A DNA stretch of 64,000 nucleotides from Rheinheimera sp. Lineage in GTDB: Bacteria > Pseudomonadota > Gammaproteobacteria > Enterobacterales > Alteromonadaceae. Location of the stretch: positions 1-64,000 of the forward strand of contig SSFI01000070.1 of assembly GCA_008015325.1 (NCBI GenBank). Direction: 5' to 3'. The position numbers were made by a program, and so were the translations under genes. The notes beneath the pieces are model-generated. The model ran no database searches. It worked only from the letters and a program-made list of their open reading frames with translations, and had not been told where the DNA came from. Shown piece by piece: positions 42,212-51,516 of this stretch (its first letter is position 1; each line of letters opens with the position of its first letter).

Positions 42212-44998
42212 ATGAGGCCTGATTTGAAAAAAACGCAACTCGTACAAAGCCCTGCCGACCATCGCCGTTATCAGACATTTACGCTGAATAATGGTCTGCG
42301 GGTGCTGTTAGTCGAACAAGCGGACGCAGAAAAAAGCGCGGCTGCAATGTCGGTCAATGTCGGGCATTTTGATGACCCGGCCGATCGTGAAGGTCTGGCC
42401 CATTTTCTCGAACATTTAGTGTTTCTCGGCTCAGAAAAATTTCCCGAAGCTGGCGACTATGCGCAATTCATCAGCAGCCACGGCGGCAGTCACAATGCCT
42501 GGACCGGCACCGAACACAGCTGCTTTTATTTCGATATTGAAGACAACGCCTTTGCTGACGGCCTTGAGCGTTTTGCCGACATGCTCGGCGCCCCGCTTTT
42601 TGCAGAAGAGTCAGTGCAAAAAGAACGGCAGGCGATAGAAGCTGAATTTTCGATGAAACTCAAAGACGATGGCCGGCGCATTTATCAGGCACACAAAGAA
42701 ACCATCAATCCGGCGCATCCCTTTGCCAAATTTTCCGTCGGCAATCTACAAACGCTGGACGACCGGCCACACCAAAGTGCGCGTGAAGCAGTCCGGCAAT
42801 TTTATCAGCAACAATACGCCACCAGCCGGATGTGTCTGGTGTTGGTCTCCGCGTTACCGCTGGCGCGCCAACAGCAGCTGGCCGAGCAATATTTTATGCA
42901 GATGCCGGCACACCTGTCGGCTAAAACTGCGCTGACTGCACCGCTGTATCAGGCCGAACATCTTGGCATCCAGTTGAACATTCAGCCGCACAAACCAACC
43001 CAACGTCTGGTGCTGAGCTTTGCTCTTCCCGACATTCAGCCCTGGTATCCATATAAAGTGGTCAGTTTTCTCGCTCATCTGATTGGCGATGAAGGGCCCG
43101 GTTCGTTATTAAGCGGACTGAAACAACAAGGGCTGGTGAACGCGCTCAGTGCCGGCGGCGGCATTGACGGCAGTAACTATAAGGATTTCACGCTGGCATT
43201 TGAGCTGACTCACGCCGGCATGACGCAGCGCGATTTAATCCTGCAAAGTTGTTTTGCTTATTTTGCCCTGCTGCGTCAGGAGGCGTTCCCGCTCTATCTG
43301 TTCCAGGAGCGTCAACGGCTGATCCAGTGGAGTTTCACCTACCCGGAACCCCGTGCCAGTTTGCAACTGGCCAGTGATTTGGCGATTAATCTGCAACATT
43401 ACCCGGAACATGACTACATCTTTGGTGACTACCGGATGGAAACGCCGTCCGAATCGCTGTACCGCCAGCTGCTGAGTTATTTCCGCGCAGACAACTTAAG
43501 GGTGATGCTGATTGCGCCCGAAGTCAGTGCCAGCCGACAGGCACGCTGGTATCACACACCTTACAGTGTGGAACCGCTGGCGGCAGAACTGCTGGCAAGT
43601 CTGGCTCAGCAGCAGCCGATGCCAGGCTATCATCTGCCGGATCCGAACCCTTATCTGGTTGGGCAGTTACAGCTCATTCCGCTGAGCGCGCATCAACAGC
43701 AACCGGTACATTTGGTCAACACCGAACATTTGTCACTGTGGTTTAAAGCCGATACCGATTTCCATTCGCCCAAAGGCCATATTTTTGTCCAGCTGACCTT
43801 ACCCAATACGGTGCAAAATCTGACGCAACTGGCCCTGACCAAGCTGTGGCTGGAATTATTTCTCGACCGCATCAACGAACAGTTTTACCCGGCCACCACC
43901 GCCGGTCTCAGTTACAACCTCTATGTGCAGCAACATGGTCTGACGCTGCACAGCAGTGGCTTGTCGGCCAACCAAATCGCTTTGCTGCAGGATTTACTCA
44001 GTGAGCTGACCGATCGGCAATTCAGCGAACAGCGCTTTGCCGAACTGCAGTTCCAACTGGTGAGGCACTGGCGCAGTCAAATCAGTGGCAAACCTATCAG
44101 TCAGCTCTTCAGCCAGCTGTCGTCGTTGCTGCAACCGTTAAATCCGGATACCCAACAGCTGGCACAGCTGTTGGAACAAACCGACTTCCCTACTTTTAAC
44201 CAGTTTATCGCTACCACGCTGCAAAACGTTCATATTGATGCGCTGATGCTGGGCAACTGGGACAAAACCGATGCTCATTTGCTTGAGCGTATGCTGACTC
44301 AGTGGCAACAGCAGCTGGAGTCTGCGGGGCAGCGTCTGCCACGGCAAAGTTTTTCCGTGCAAGGCAGCGGCCCGGTCTGGCTGCAACAGCAGCTGACGCA
44401 TGACGACCAGGCACTGGTAATTTATCTGCCTGCCAAAGATCGCAGCGCTGCGGCTATGGCTAAATTTATGCTGGCCAATCATTTGATTTCACCGGAGTAT
44501 TTTCATGCGCTACGCACCGAACAGCAGCTGGGTTATCTGGTCGGTACCGGTTATGTGCCGATGAATTTAAAACCGGGCATGGCGTTTTATGTGCAGTCAC
44601 CAAAAACTGCCGCTGCGGATTTGTACTACGCGACGGTGATTTTTTATCGCAAATTCCTCGAAGAACTGCCGGAAATTCCGCAGGACGATTTTGCGCAAAT
44701 CAAATCCAGTCTGACCGCACAAATCCGCGAGCGCGATACCAGCCTCGCCAGCCGGGCGAAACGGCTGTGGCTGGCGATTGGTCAGGGCGATTACCAGTGC
44801 TCGTTGTCGCAGCGCATACAGGACGAGCTAGAAGCCTTGTCGCTGCAGGATTTCTGCAATTTCTGTTATGAATTACTGGCACCAGATTATGATGCGATCT
44901 TTATGGCAACCGGACCGGCACCCGAGCATAGCCTGATGCGCACTATGACCACGGCGGAACTGGCGTCACAGCTGGACTTGCAGACAGATTGGCTTTGA
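42212..44998 (+). CDS. M16 family (insulinase-like) zinc peptidase
   Basis: A 928-residue zinc metallopeptidase of the pitrilysin/insulinase family. The inverted zinc motif HFLEH is at residues 64-68 within GLAHFLEHLVFLGSEKFP, and the distal Glu lies in ERQAIEAEFSMK about 75 residues later. The four-domain M16A layout and the C-terminal block TEQQLGYLVGTGY are typical. E. coli PtrA (962 residues) is periplasmic, but no signal peptide is visible here (MRPDLKKTQL start), so it is probably cytoplasmic like the insulin-degrading enzyme form. It is a single gene between sixA and the PAS-GGDEF-EAL gene. Confidence 0.9.
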   Translation: MRPDLKKTQLVQSPADHRRYQTFTLNNGLRVLLVEQADAEKSAAAMSVNVGHFDDPADREGLAHFLEHLVFLGSEKFPEAGDYAQFISSHGGSHNAWTGTEHSCFYFDIEDNAFADGLERFADMLGAPLFAEESVQKERQAIEAEFSMKLKDDGRRIYQAHKETINPAHPFAKFSVGNLQTLDDRPHQSAREAVRQFYQQQYATSRMCLVLVSALPLARQQQLAEQYFMQMPAHLSAKTALTAPLYQAEHLGIQLNIQPHKPTQRLVLSFALPDIQPWYPYKVVSFLAHLIGDEGPGSLLSGLKQQGLVNALSAGGGIDGSNYKDFTLAFELTHAGMTQRDLILQSCFAYFALLRQEAFPLYLFQERQRLIQWSFTYPEPRASLQLASDLAINLQHYPEHDYIFGDYRMETPSESLYRQLLSYFRADNLRVMLIAPEVSASRQARWYHTPYSVEPLAAELLASLAQQQPMPGYHLPDPNPYLVGQLQLIPLSAHQQQPVHLVNTEHLSLWFKADTDFHSPKGHIFVQLTLPNTVQNLTQLALTKLWLELFLDRINEQFYPATTAGLSYNLYVQQHGLTLHSSGLSANQIALLQDLLSELTDRQFSEQRFAELQFQLVRHWRSQISGKPISQLFSQLSSLLQPLNPDTQQLAQLLEQTDFPTFNQFIATTLQNVHIDALMLGNWDKTDAHLLERMLTQWQQQLESAGQRLPRQSFSVQGSGPVWLQQQLTHDDQALVIYLPAKDRSAAAMAKFMLANHLISPEYFHALRTEQQLGYLVGTGYVPMNLKPGMAFYVQSPKTAAADLYYATVIFYRKFLEELPEIPQDDFAQIKSSLTAQIRERDTSLASRAKRLWLAIGQGDYQCSLSQRIQDELEALSLQDFCNFCYELLAPDYDAIFMATGPAPEHSLMRTMTTAELASQLDLQTDWL

Positions 44999-45053
44999 CA
45001 GCTCCGGAGATTTTCTATAAGTTATCCGAAAGCCCCACAAGCTGTGTAGATGT

Positions 45054-47303
45054 GTGAAAAATAACAATAATTACAGAATTTTCCGGTATTTGCTGTTGCC
45101 GGCTTTGCTGAGCACGCCGGCCTACGCGGTTAATTTCGACCATGCGATGCCGTATGTACTGTCTTCAATCTTATTGTTTTCGTTTGGCGCTTTGTTGCTG
45201 GCGCACTTGTCGATCTTAAAAATGCGTCGTTATCAAAGCCGGCTCGAGCAAAGCGAAGAACGCTTGCGCCTGTCGTTATGGGGCAGCGGTGACGAACTTT
45301 GGGACTGGAACATCGCTTCCGGCAGTTTATACCGTTCCAGCTCATGGCAGCATCCGGTTGAACTGAAACCAGAAACCAACCAGTTCCCTCCCAACCGTGA
45401 CCAAATTCATCCGCGCGACATCGAACGGGTTACCGAGCAGTTGTATCAGCATCTGGCCGGCGAGACACCTTATTTCGAGGCAGCTTATCGTCTGCGCGCT
45501 TCTGATGGCGGCTGGGTCTGGGTACTGGACCGTGGCAAAGTCGTCTCGATGGATGCCGAAGGGGTCGCCACCCGGATGACCGGCACGCTGAAAAACATCC
45601 AATTACTGAAACAAACTGAAGAGCGCCTGGAGTTGTTTGCCCGTTGCCTGGAGAATATCTCAGACGCTGTGGTGATTTGTGATACCAACTTTATTGTTCT
45701 GGAAGTTAACCATTCGTTCAGCACCATCACTGGTAAAAGCCGGGAACAGGTGATCAAAAAGCCATTCGATTTATCGATGTACCCCAGCCGATTTTTGCAG
45801 GAAATCGGGCACGTACTGCAGACCTGTGGCACCTGGCAAGGCGAAATTCAGGATCAACGCATCAGCGGTGAGGTGTACCAGGCCGAGCTTAATTTTGACA
45901 TAGTACGTGATGACCACGGCGCACTGACGCAGTATGTGGCGGTGTTTTCCGATATTTCTGAACGGAAAAAGCGCGAAGCGGAACTGAGCCGGCTGGCTAA
46001 TTCTGACACACTCACCGGCCTCCCCAACCGCGCGGTGTTTTCTGCGGAACTAGGCCGTTTGGTTGACCGCGAAGTCAAACATGCACTGCTGGTGTTCGAT
46101 TTAGATAACTTCAAGAAAATTAACGATTCACTTGGCCATCAACTCGGTGATTCTTTACTGATTAAGCTGGCAGAACGTTTAAGTCAGCTGACCCGACAAA
46201 AAGAACGTTTATATCGGCTCGGCGGCGACGAGTTTGCCATCCTGCTGGAAAACACCAACGACATCCATACCATCACCACAATGGCCAAAGAGCTGATTAA
46301 ACAAATCAACCTGCCATTTTTTATCAATCAGCATGAACTCGCCGTGACCAGCAGTATCGGCATCGTGCTGTATCCGGAAGATGGCCGGGACCCGGAAGCC
46401 CTGCTGCGTAATGCCGATACCGCGATGTACCACGCCAAAAATGACGGCGCTAACCGCTACCTGTTTTTTAATGACAGCATGAATAAGCTGGCGGTTAAGC
46501 GACTGCAGCTGGAAAACCTGATCCGCCACGGCCTGAAAGAAGATTTCTTTACCGTCTACTACCAGCCGAAAATGGACATCCTCAGCGGTCAGCTGGTGGG
46601 GATGGAAGCGCTGGTGCGTTTTATCACACCTAAACGCGGCCTGATAAGCCCGGCGTCTTTTATCCCGGTATCTGAAGAGACAGGTCAGATTGTCGAAATT
46701 GGCGAGGTGGTGCTGCGTAAAGCTTGCCTTGATGTCAAACGCTGGATTGATCAGGGCCTGTTCCATGGCCGGGTTGCCGTGAACTTGTCGGTTAAACAGT
46801 TTATGTTGCCATATCTGTGTGAGCAGATTGACGATGTACTGCAACAAACTGAACTGCCCTCTTACCATCTGGAGCTGGAGATCACCGAAGGCACTGTCAT
46901 GCAATCGCCGAAAATGGCGATTGATACGATGAAAAAACTGCGCGCCCGCGGCATCCATCTGGCGATGGACGACTTCGGTACCGGCTATTCTTCGCTGGCT
47001 TACTTAAAGCAGTTTCCGCTCAATACCCTGAAAATCGACAAAGCTTTTATCGACGATATGAATACCGCTCGCGGTCGTAATATGGTGGATACAATTGTCA
47101 CTATCGCACACAACCTCAGTCTGACCGTGGTAGCCGAAGGCGTGGAACAGGCGGAACAATTGCAGCAGCTGAAACAACTGCGCTGCGAGATAATTCAGGG
47201 GTATTACTACAGCAAGCCGTTATCTGCTGCTGACTTCACTCAATTCCTGCTCGACCAGAAACAAAATAAACCGCGGCTGGCCGCTGTACCTGCTTCGGTA
47301 TAA
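45054..47303 (+). CDS. PAS-PAS-GGDEF-EAL protein (c-di-GMP turnover)
   Basis: A membrane-anchored signalling protein of 749 residues with a GTG start. It has an N-terminal signal-like segment and a membrane helix (about residues 30-56), then a PAS_3-type sensor (about 65-180), a second PAS (about 190-300), GGDEF (about 310-470) and EAL (about 485-735). The cyclase motif is RLGGDEFAIL, intact. The phosphodiesterase motifs GMEALVRF, then MDDFGTGYSSL and LKIDKAFID are also intact. Both activities are therefore possible and direction cannot be read from sequence. Between the PAS domains and EAL, all spacing is normal. The signal sensed is unknown. Confidence 0.9.
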   Translation: MKNNNNYRIFRYLLLPALLSTPAYAVNFDHAMPYVLSSILLFSFGALLLAHLSILKMRRYQSRLEQSEERLRLSLWGSGDELWDWNIASGSLYRSSSWQHPVELKPETNQFPPNRDQIHPRDIERVTEQLYQHLAGETPYFEAAYRLRASDGGWVWVLDRGKVVSMDAEGVATRMTGTLKNIQLLKQTEERLELFARCLENISDAVVICDTNFIVLEVNHSFSTITGKSREQVIKKPFDLSMYPSRFLQEIGHVLQTCGTWQGEIQDQRISGEVYQAELNFDIVRDDHGALTQYVAVFSDISERKKREAELSRLANSDTLTGLPNRAVFSAELGRLVDREVKHALLVFDLDNFKKINDSLGHQLGDSLLIKLAERLSQLTRQKERLYRLGGDEFAILLENTNDIHTITTMAKELIKQINLPFFINQHELAVTSSIGIVLYPEDGRDPEALLRNADTAMYHAKNDGANRYLFFNDSMNKLAVKRLQLENLIRHGLKEDFFTVYYQPKMDILSGQLVGMEALVRFITPKRGLISPASFIPVSEETGQIVEIGEVVLRKACLDVKRWIDQGLFHGRVAVNLSVKQFMLPYLCEQIDDVLQQTELPSYHLELEITEGTVMQSPKMAIDTMKKLRARGIHLAMDDFGTGYSSLAYLKQFPLNTLKIDKAFIDDMNTARGRNMVDTIVTIAHNLSLTVVAEGVEQAEQLQQLKQLRCEIIQGYYYSKPLSAADFTQFLLDQKQNKPRLAAVPASV

Positions 47304-47483
47304 GGCAAAAGGTCGTGTGCTGAGCATGGCCAATGTGCTGCCCTTTAGTGTCGACAATGTGCGCTGCCAAAATACACTGCGGGCTTTTATTGTTCGATAA
47401 AACAGATGCGATTGCCAAATCTATTGTCGCTGCCTGCACGCAGCAATTGCAGTTGCAGCTTCGTATCAGGCAGCGGCGCACAA

Positions 47484-47508
47484 AAAAAGCGCCTGAAGGC
47501 GCTTTTTG
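47484..47508. terminator. Bidirectional terminator
   Basis: AAAAGCGCC pairs with GGCGCTTTT around a TGAA loop, with A and T runs flanking. It separates the GGDEF-EAL gene from the minus-strand maoP unit. The remaining 47304-47483 shows no gene. Confidence 0.87.
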
Positions 47509-47543
47509 CGATTAAAGAACTCAGAAACAGTCACTACAGCGCA

Positions 47544-47702
47544 TTAATGGCGGCGTGCATCAGGGTCTATACCCTGACGAATTTTCTCCATGCGTTCCTG
47601 ATGGTTTAACCACATTTTCAAGCCACCAATGGCGATGCCTGCTAACGGGATTAAAAACACCAAAACCGCCGGGTTCAATAAACTCTGTAAAAATCCATCC
47701 AC
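47544..47702 (-). CDS. Small membrane protein, 52 residues, downstream of maoP
   Basis: A short frame that is easy to miss. A GTG start at 47702 has an ideal ribosome site (GAGGGA, 8 bp upstream). The product begins MDGFLQSLLNPAVLVF, has one strong membrane helix LVFLIPLAGIAIGGLKMWL, and ends with a basic/acidic tail NHQERMEKIRQGIDPDARRH. The layout is like other single-helix proteins with a cytoplasmic amphipathic tail. It lies 39 bp after maoP on the same strand and before a terminator, so it is probably the second gene of a maoP operon. I do not recognise the family. The codon use and ribosome site make it credible. Confidence 0.7.
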   Translation of the reverse strand: MDGFLQSLLNPAVLVFLIPLAGIAIGGLKMWLNHQERMEKIRQGIDPDARRH

Positions 47703-47741
47703 AGCCAATTCCCTCTGTCGTGACCGGTGAACCCGGTTCTG

Positions 47742-48089
47742 TTAATCGTTATCAGTTTCAACGTAAGAAAAATCATCGCTGCCATCAGCAATGCGCTTCT
47801 TACCAAATACTGTATGAAACTTACGCTTTTCCTGCACCCGCTGTTTGTATTTCAGCCAGGCTTTTTCATATACGGTTTCCGCTTCAGCTTCACCGCGCAT
47901 AACTTGTAAAAAGCGTTGCTCTTCTTCGTTCACCGGCTGGCGCTGGCCTTCTTCCAGTTCCTGCATCGATGCACCGTGCTTCTCCAGCAGATTGCCCTCC
48001 GCTAAGGTGAAGCGTCCTGACCGGGTAAACCCTTTCGGGAAATTGCGGTCATCAAAAAAGCGACGTTTAGCCACAAAACTTTGCTGCAT
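47742..48089 (-). CDS. maoP: Macrodomain Ori organisation protein MaoP (DUF413)
   Basis: A 115-residue protein of the DUF413/YifE family, in E. coli the factor that organises the Ori macrodomain together with the site maoS. The conserved line is RRFFDDRNFPKGFTRSGRFT, LLEKHGASMQELE, VNEEEQRFLQVMRGE and KFHTVFGKKRI. ATG 48089 has AGGGGA at proper spacing; the GTG one codon upstream is less likely. It is divergent from hdfR exactly as in E. coli, which strengthens both calls. A 7+7 inverted repeat lies in the shared gap. Confidence 0.92.
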   Translation of the reverse strand: MQQSFVAKRRFFDDRNFPKGFTRSGRFTLAEGNLLEKHGASMQELEEGQRQPVNEEEQRFLQVMRGEAEAETVYEKAWLKYKQRVQEKRKFHTVFGKKRIADGSDDFSYVETDND

Positions 48090-48138
48090 CACTTTTTTCC
48101 CCTGATCTCGTTGAATCTAAAGCTATCCCAATTAAACT

Positions 48139-48168
48139 GTGCGGAGTATGGTAAACAAAATTCCGCAC
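48139..48168. promoter_or_regulatory. Inverted repeat in the maoP/hdfR divergent gap
   Basis: GTGCGGA (48139-48145) and TCCGCAC (48162-48168) form perfect arms with a 16-base spacer, roughly midway between the two divergent starts. It is a candidate site for HdfR or an equivalent of the E. coli maoS site; neither is proven. Confidence 0.45.
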
Positions 48169-48218
48169 GTAAAACAAATATTTTTTATCATTACAATCAA
48201 AAATACTAAGGTCAATCT

Positions 48219-48995
48219 TTGGACACTGAACTACTGAAAACCTTTCTGGAAGTGCAGAAAACCCGCCATTTTGGCAAAGCTGCTGAACATCTGTATCTGA
48301 CACAGTCAGCGGTCAGTTTCCGCATTCGCCAATTAGAACAGAGCCTCGGCGTTGCGCTGTTCAGCCGCCACCGTAATAACATTCAGCTGACCGAAGCAGG
48401 TGAACTGCTGCTGCCCCACGCCCAGGCTGTGATCAGCGCACTGCAGGCTGCTAAGACGCAATTACAGCAGCAAAGTAGCCTAGCGCAGCGTCTGACCGTG
48501 GCGGTCGAACCGGGACTGCAGTTTCTGGCCGCTGAGTTACTGGAAATGCTGGTGGTGAATGTGGAGACTGCCGTGCATTTACAGGTCAGTGATGCACAGG
48601 TGGCGCTGAACCGACATGCCGATGTGATTCTAACCAGCAGTGCCGACAAACCGGCAGAAGCTGGCTACCAGCAACAGCTGTGGCGCACTTTAACGCTGGC
48701 TGCGGTTGGGCCGGTCGGCAACACCGCACAAGCGGAAGGACGGCTGGACTGGGCAGGCAAATTGCCACAACTGTCCAAAGCGCCGCTGGCATTTTGCTGC
48801 AGTGACCCGAGATTGTTACGGCAATGGCTGCTGCGTAGCAATGGCACTGCTTTTTTGCCAACAGTCTTTAGCCAGGAATTGTGTCAGTCCGGTTTGTATA
48901 AACTGCTGGCTTTACCGGAGCAACAAGTGCCGGTACAGCTGTGGATTGCTGACAATGCACCGGTGCAGTGGCAGCCGCCGGAAACAACCAGATAG
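48219..48995 (+). CDS. hdfR: LysR-type regulator HdfR
   Basis: A transcription factor, in E. coli a repressor of the flagellar master operon flhDC. The winged-helix N-terminus is nearly the E. coli sequence: MDTELLKTFLEV, TRHFGKAAEHLYLTQSAVSF, RIRQLEQSLGVALFSRHRNN. The C-terminal effector domain diverges. TTG 48219 with AAGG upstream is the start and gives 258 residues, somewhat shorter than E. coli HdfR (279). Flagellar genes are absent from the window, so the target here is unknown. It is divergent from maoP. Confidence 0.92.
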   Translation: MDTELLKTFLEVQKTRHFGKAAEHLYLTQSAVSFRIRQLEQSLGVALFSRHRNNIQLTEAGELLLPHAQAVISALQAAKTQLQQQSSLAQRLTVAVEPGLQFLAAELLEMLVVNVETAVHLQVSDAQVALNRHADVILTSSADKPAEAGYQQQLWRTLTLAAVGPVGNTAQAEGRLDWAGKLPQLSKAPLAFCCSDPRLLRQWLLRSNGTAFLPTVFSQELCQSGLYKLLALPEQQVPVQLWIADNAPVQWQPPETTR

Positions 48996-49027
48996 CTGGC
49001 AGCGGGCTCCTGGCACGTCTTCACAAC

Positions 49028-49222
49028 TCAGGGCCGGAACCGCACAGAGTCGAGCCCGCCAAGCTTGCGATACACCATCCGACGGTGATTTAAAAACAGC
49101 GGCACAGACACAGGACCGGTCAGTAACGCCAGCACAACCCAGGGCCAACCACGTAATCCGGCTTGTTTGGCCTGAAGAAAACACCACACACTGACCAGTG
49201 GATGAAGGAGTAACCACAACAC
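49028..49222 (-). CDS. Small hydrophobic membrane protein, 64 residues
   Basis: A GTG-started frame with GGAG about 8 bp upstream. It has two hydrophobic segments (LLLHPLVSVWCFLQA and GWPWVVLALLTGPVSVPLFL) joined by a short KQAGLRG loop and ended by a basic tail NHRRMVYRKLGG. The pattern is that of small two-helix inner-membrane proteins. I do not recognise a family. It is convergent with hdfR (32-bp gap) and lies just upstream of the fadJ terminator region. A chance frame cannot be excluded, but the ribosome site and topology favour a gene. Confidence 0.5.
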   Translation of the reverse strand: MLWLLLHPLVSVWCFLQAKQAGLRGWPWVVLALLTGPVSVPLFLNHRRMVYRKLGGLDSVRFRP

Positions 49223-49337
49223 AACTCTGCTCCGTCATGTAAAAGACGCCGGATTATATCGAAAAAATGACCAGGCGTGTTGTTCAACAACGCGAAGTGT
49301 TGGTCTAAAGGGCAAGCAGCATGGCTGAAGTACGCAT

Positions 49338-49366
49338 AAAAAAACCGCAGCGAGCTGCGGTTTTTC
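49338..49366 (-). terminator. Terminator after fadJ
   Basis: AAAACCGCAG pairs with CTGCGGTTTT around CGAG, with a T-run on the minus strand, 24 bp beyond the fadJ stop. Confidence 0.88.
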
Positions 49367-49389
49367 TCACAATAACCTTAACAAAAGCC

Positions 49390-51516
49390 TCAGTAAAAGG
49401 TTTTGTCTTGCTCTGCCATCGACAACAACAGCTGCGCCGGCGCAAAGCGGGCACCAAACTGTGCTTCAAAGCGGCGTAAATCAGCCACCAGATTACCCGC
49501 ACCTAAACTGTCGATATAACGGAACGGACCACCAAGGAACGGCGGGAAGCCGATGCCAAAAATAGCGCCGATATCGCCGTCACGCGCCGAGGCAATAATG
49601 CCCTCTTCGAGGCAACGCACCGCTTCGTTCAGCATCTGCACCATACAGCGTTTGCTGATTTGGTCGCTGCTCAGGCGGCCATTCGGTTGCACGCCCAGCA
49701 GACTGTATACGCTGCTGTCGACGTCTTTGCGGCCTTTTTTGGCATTTTTGCCATAGAGGTAAAAGCCTTTTTCAACTTTTTTGCCTTTGCGCCCGTCGGC
49801 AATTAACTTGTCAAAAGCGGCTGGCGCCTGGAAGCGCTCCCCCAGTTCTTTTTGCAGAATTGGCGAAATTTTGGCGCCAACGTCAATACCCACTTCATCC
49901 AACAATGTAATTGGCCCGACCGGAAAACCAAAGCGAGTCAGTGCTTTATCCAGCTTCTCCACCGACTCACCTTCAAGCAGCAGATTCGCCGCTTCGTTCA
50001 TATACAGCGCTAAAATCCGGTTGACATAAAAACCGGCACCGTCTTTGACCACAATCGGCGTTTTACCTTGTTTGCGGGCGAAGGCCACTGTGGTGGCGAT
50101 AGTCTCGGCTGAGGTTTTTTCATGCGCTATGACTTCAACCAGCGGCATCTTGTCGACCGGCGAGAAATAATGCAGGCCGATGACATTTTCCGGCCGGGCC
50201 GCTTTGGCTGCGATCTGCCCAATCGGCAATGAGCTGGTATTAGAGGCAAATACCGTATGTTCGCTGCAATGCTGCTCGATATCAGCAACCATTTGCTGTT
50301 TCAGTGCCAGATCTTCAAACACCGCTTCAACCACCAGATCCACATCATGGAAGCCGGAATAGTCAGTGGTACCGGTCAGCAGCGACATTTGTTTTTGCAG
50401 CTCAGTTTTACTGATAAAGCGTTTTTTGTACTTTTTATTCAGCAGGCTGAAGCTGTATTTCAGCGCGTTGCTGATACCGGTTTGGTTAATATCTTTGATG
50501 CGCACCGGCACGCCTGCTTTGCCCGCCGTAACATTAGCGATACCGCCGCCCATCAGGCCGCCACCGAGCACTGCCGCTTTTTTCACTTTGCGGGGTTTGG
50601 CATCGCCGGCACCACTTTCTTTTTTCATCTGGGTGGTGGCGAAAAACAGATTGCGCAGGTTTGCTGACACCGGCGTCATGCAGAGTTCGCCAAAATGCTT
50701 CGCTTCGACTTCCAGGCCTTTTTGCATGCCGGAAAACACACCGGTTTTGATCGCATCGATAATCTTCAGTGGCGCCGGATAATGGCCCTGGGTTTTTGCC
50801 AGTGTTTGTTTTTGCGCCTGACTAAACAAAATGCCACGACCAATTGAAGTAAACTCCAATAACTGCCCCACTAACGGCAGTTTCACCGGTTTCGAACGGT
50901 CTGGTTTGCCGGCTAACGCCATTTTTACTGCAGCTTCTAGTAAGATACTACGCGGCACCACGACATCGACTAACCCGGTTTTTTTCGCCTGTACGGCGCG
51001 CAGTTGTTTGCCGGTCAGCATCATATCCAAAGCTTTTTGCAGACCAACCAGCTTAGGCAAACGCTGCGTACCACCACTGCCTGGTAACAGTCCAAGCTGA
51101 ACTTCCGGCAGCCCCAATACGGTTTTGGCATCGTCAGTGGCGACACGGCCATGACAGGCCATCGCCAGCTCCAACCCGCCACCTAAACATGGGCCATGGA
51201 TCGCAGCGATCAAAGGGATATGCAGCTTTTCCAGCTCGTTAAACATTTGCTGGCCCATGCTGGCGATGGCCGTGGCTTCGGCAGCAGTTTTGCATTTATC
51301 CAGCATGCTGATGTCGGCACCGGCGATAAAAGAATCCGGCTTGCCACTGATGATCACCACACCTTTGATACTCTTGTTACTGCGGACTTGTTCCAGCACC
51401 GCAGAGATTTCATCGGCAAATTCGGCTTTGAGCACATTCATGCTTTCGCCGGCGATGTCCATCGTAATAACCGCAACGCCATCATCGCGCTGGCTTAAGG
51501 TAAAAGTCGGCTGCAT
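49390..51516 (-). CDS. fadJ: Fatty acid oxidation complex alpha subunit FadJ
   Basis: A bifunctional beta-oxidation enzyme of 708 residues. The N-terminal enoyl-CoA hydratase domain (about 1-190) has [19 protein letters not shown] and [20 protein letters not shown]. The C-terminal 3-hydroxyacyl-CoA dehydrogenase domain (from about 305) starts at [14 protein letters not shown] and includes [19 protein letters not shown]. FadJ is chosen over FadB because the partner thiolase upstream is of the FadI type. The ATG overlaps the fadI stop by one base (TAATG), so the subunits are coupled. Confidence 0.93.
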   Translation of the reverse strand: MQPTFTLSQRDDGVAVITMDIAGESMNVLKAEFADEISAVLEQVRSNKSIKGVVIISGKPDSFIAGADISMLDKCKTAAEATAIASMGQQMFNELEKLHIPLIAAIHGPCLGGGLELAMACHGRVATDDAKTVLGLPEVQLGLLPGSGGTQRLPKLVGLQKALDMMLTGKQLRAVQAKKTGLVDVVVPRSILLEAAVKMALAGKPDRSKPVKLPLVGQLLEFTSIGRGILFSQAQKQTLAKTQGHYPAPLKIIDAIKTGVFSGMQKGLEVEAKHFGELCMTPVSANLRNLFFATTQMKKESGAGDAKPRKVKKAAVLGGGLMGGGIANVTAGKAGVPVRIKDINQTGISNALKYSFSLLNKKYKKRFISKTELQKQMSLLTGTTDYSGFHDVDLVVEAVFEDLALKQQMVADIEQHCSEHTVFASNTSSLPIGQIAAKAARPENVIGLHYFSPVDKMPLVEVIAHEKTSAETIATTVAFARKQGKTPIVVKDGAGFYVNRILALYMNEAANLLLEGESVEKLDKALTRFGFPVGPITLLDEVGIDVGAKISPILQKELGERFQAPAAFDKLIADGRKGKKVEKGFYLYGKNAKKGRKDVDSSVYSLLGVQPNGRLSSDQISKRCMVQMLNEAVRCLEEGIIASARDGDIGAIFGIGFPPFLGGPFRYIDSLGAGNLVADLRRFEAQFGARFAPAQLLLSMAEQDKTFY

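Noticed and set aside
46209-46958. 249-codon minus-strand frame inside the GGDEF-EAL gene
   Set aside because: It lies opposite intact GGDEF and EAL motifs, is unusually His/Gln/Phe-rich, and shows no recognisable domain.
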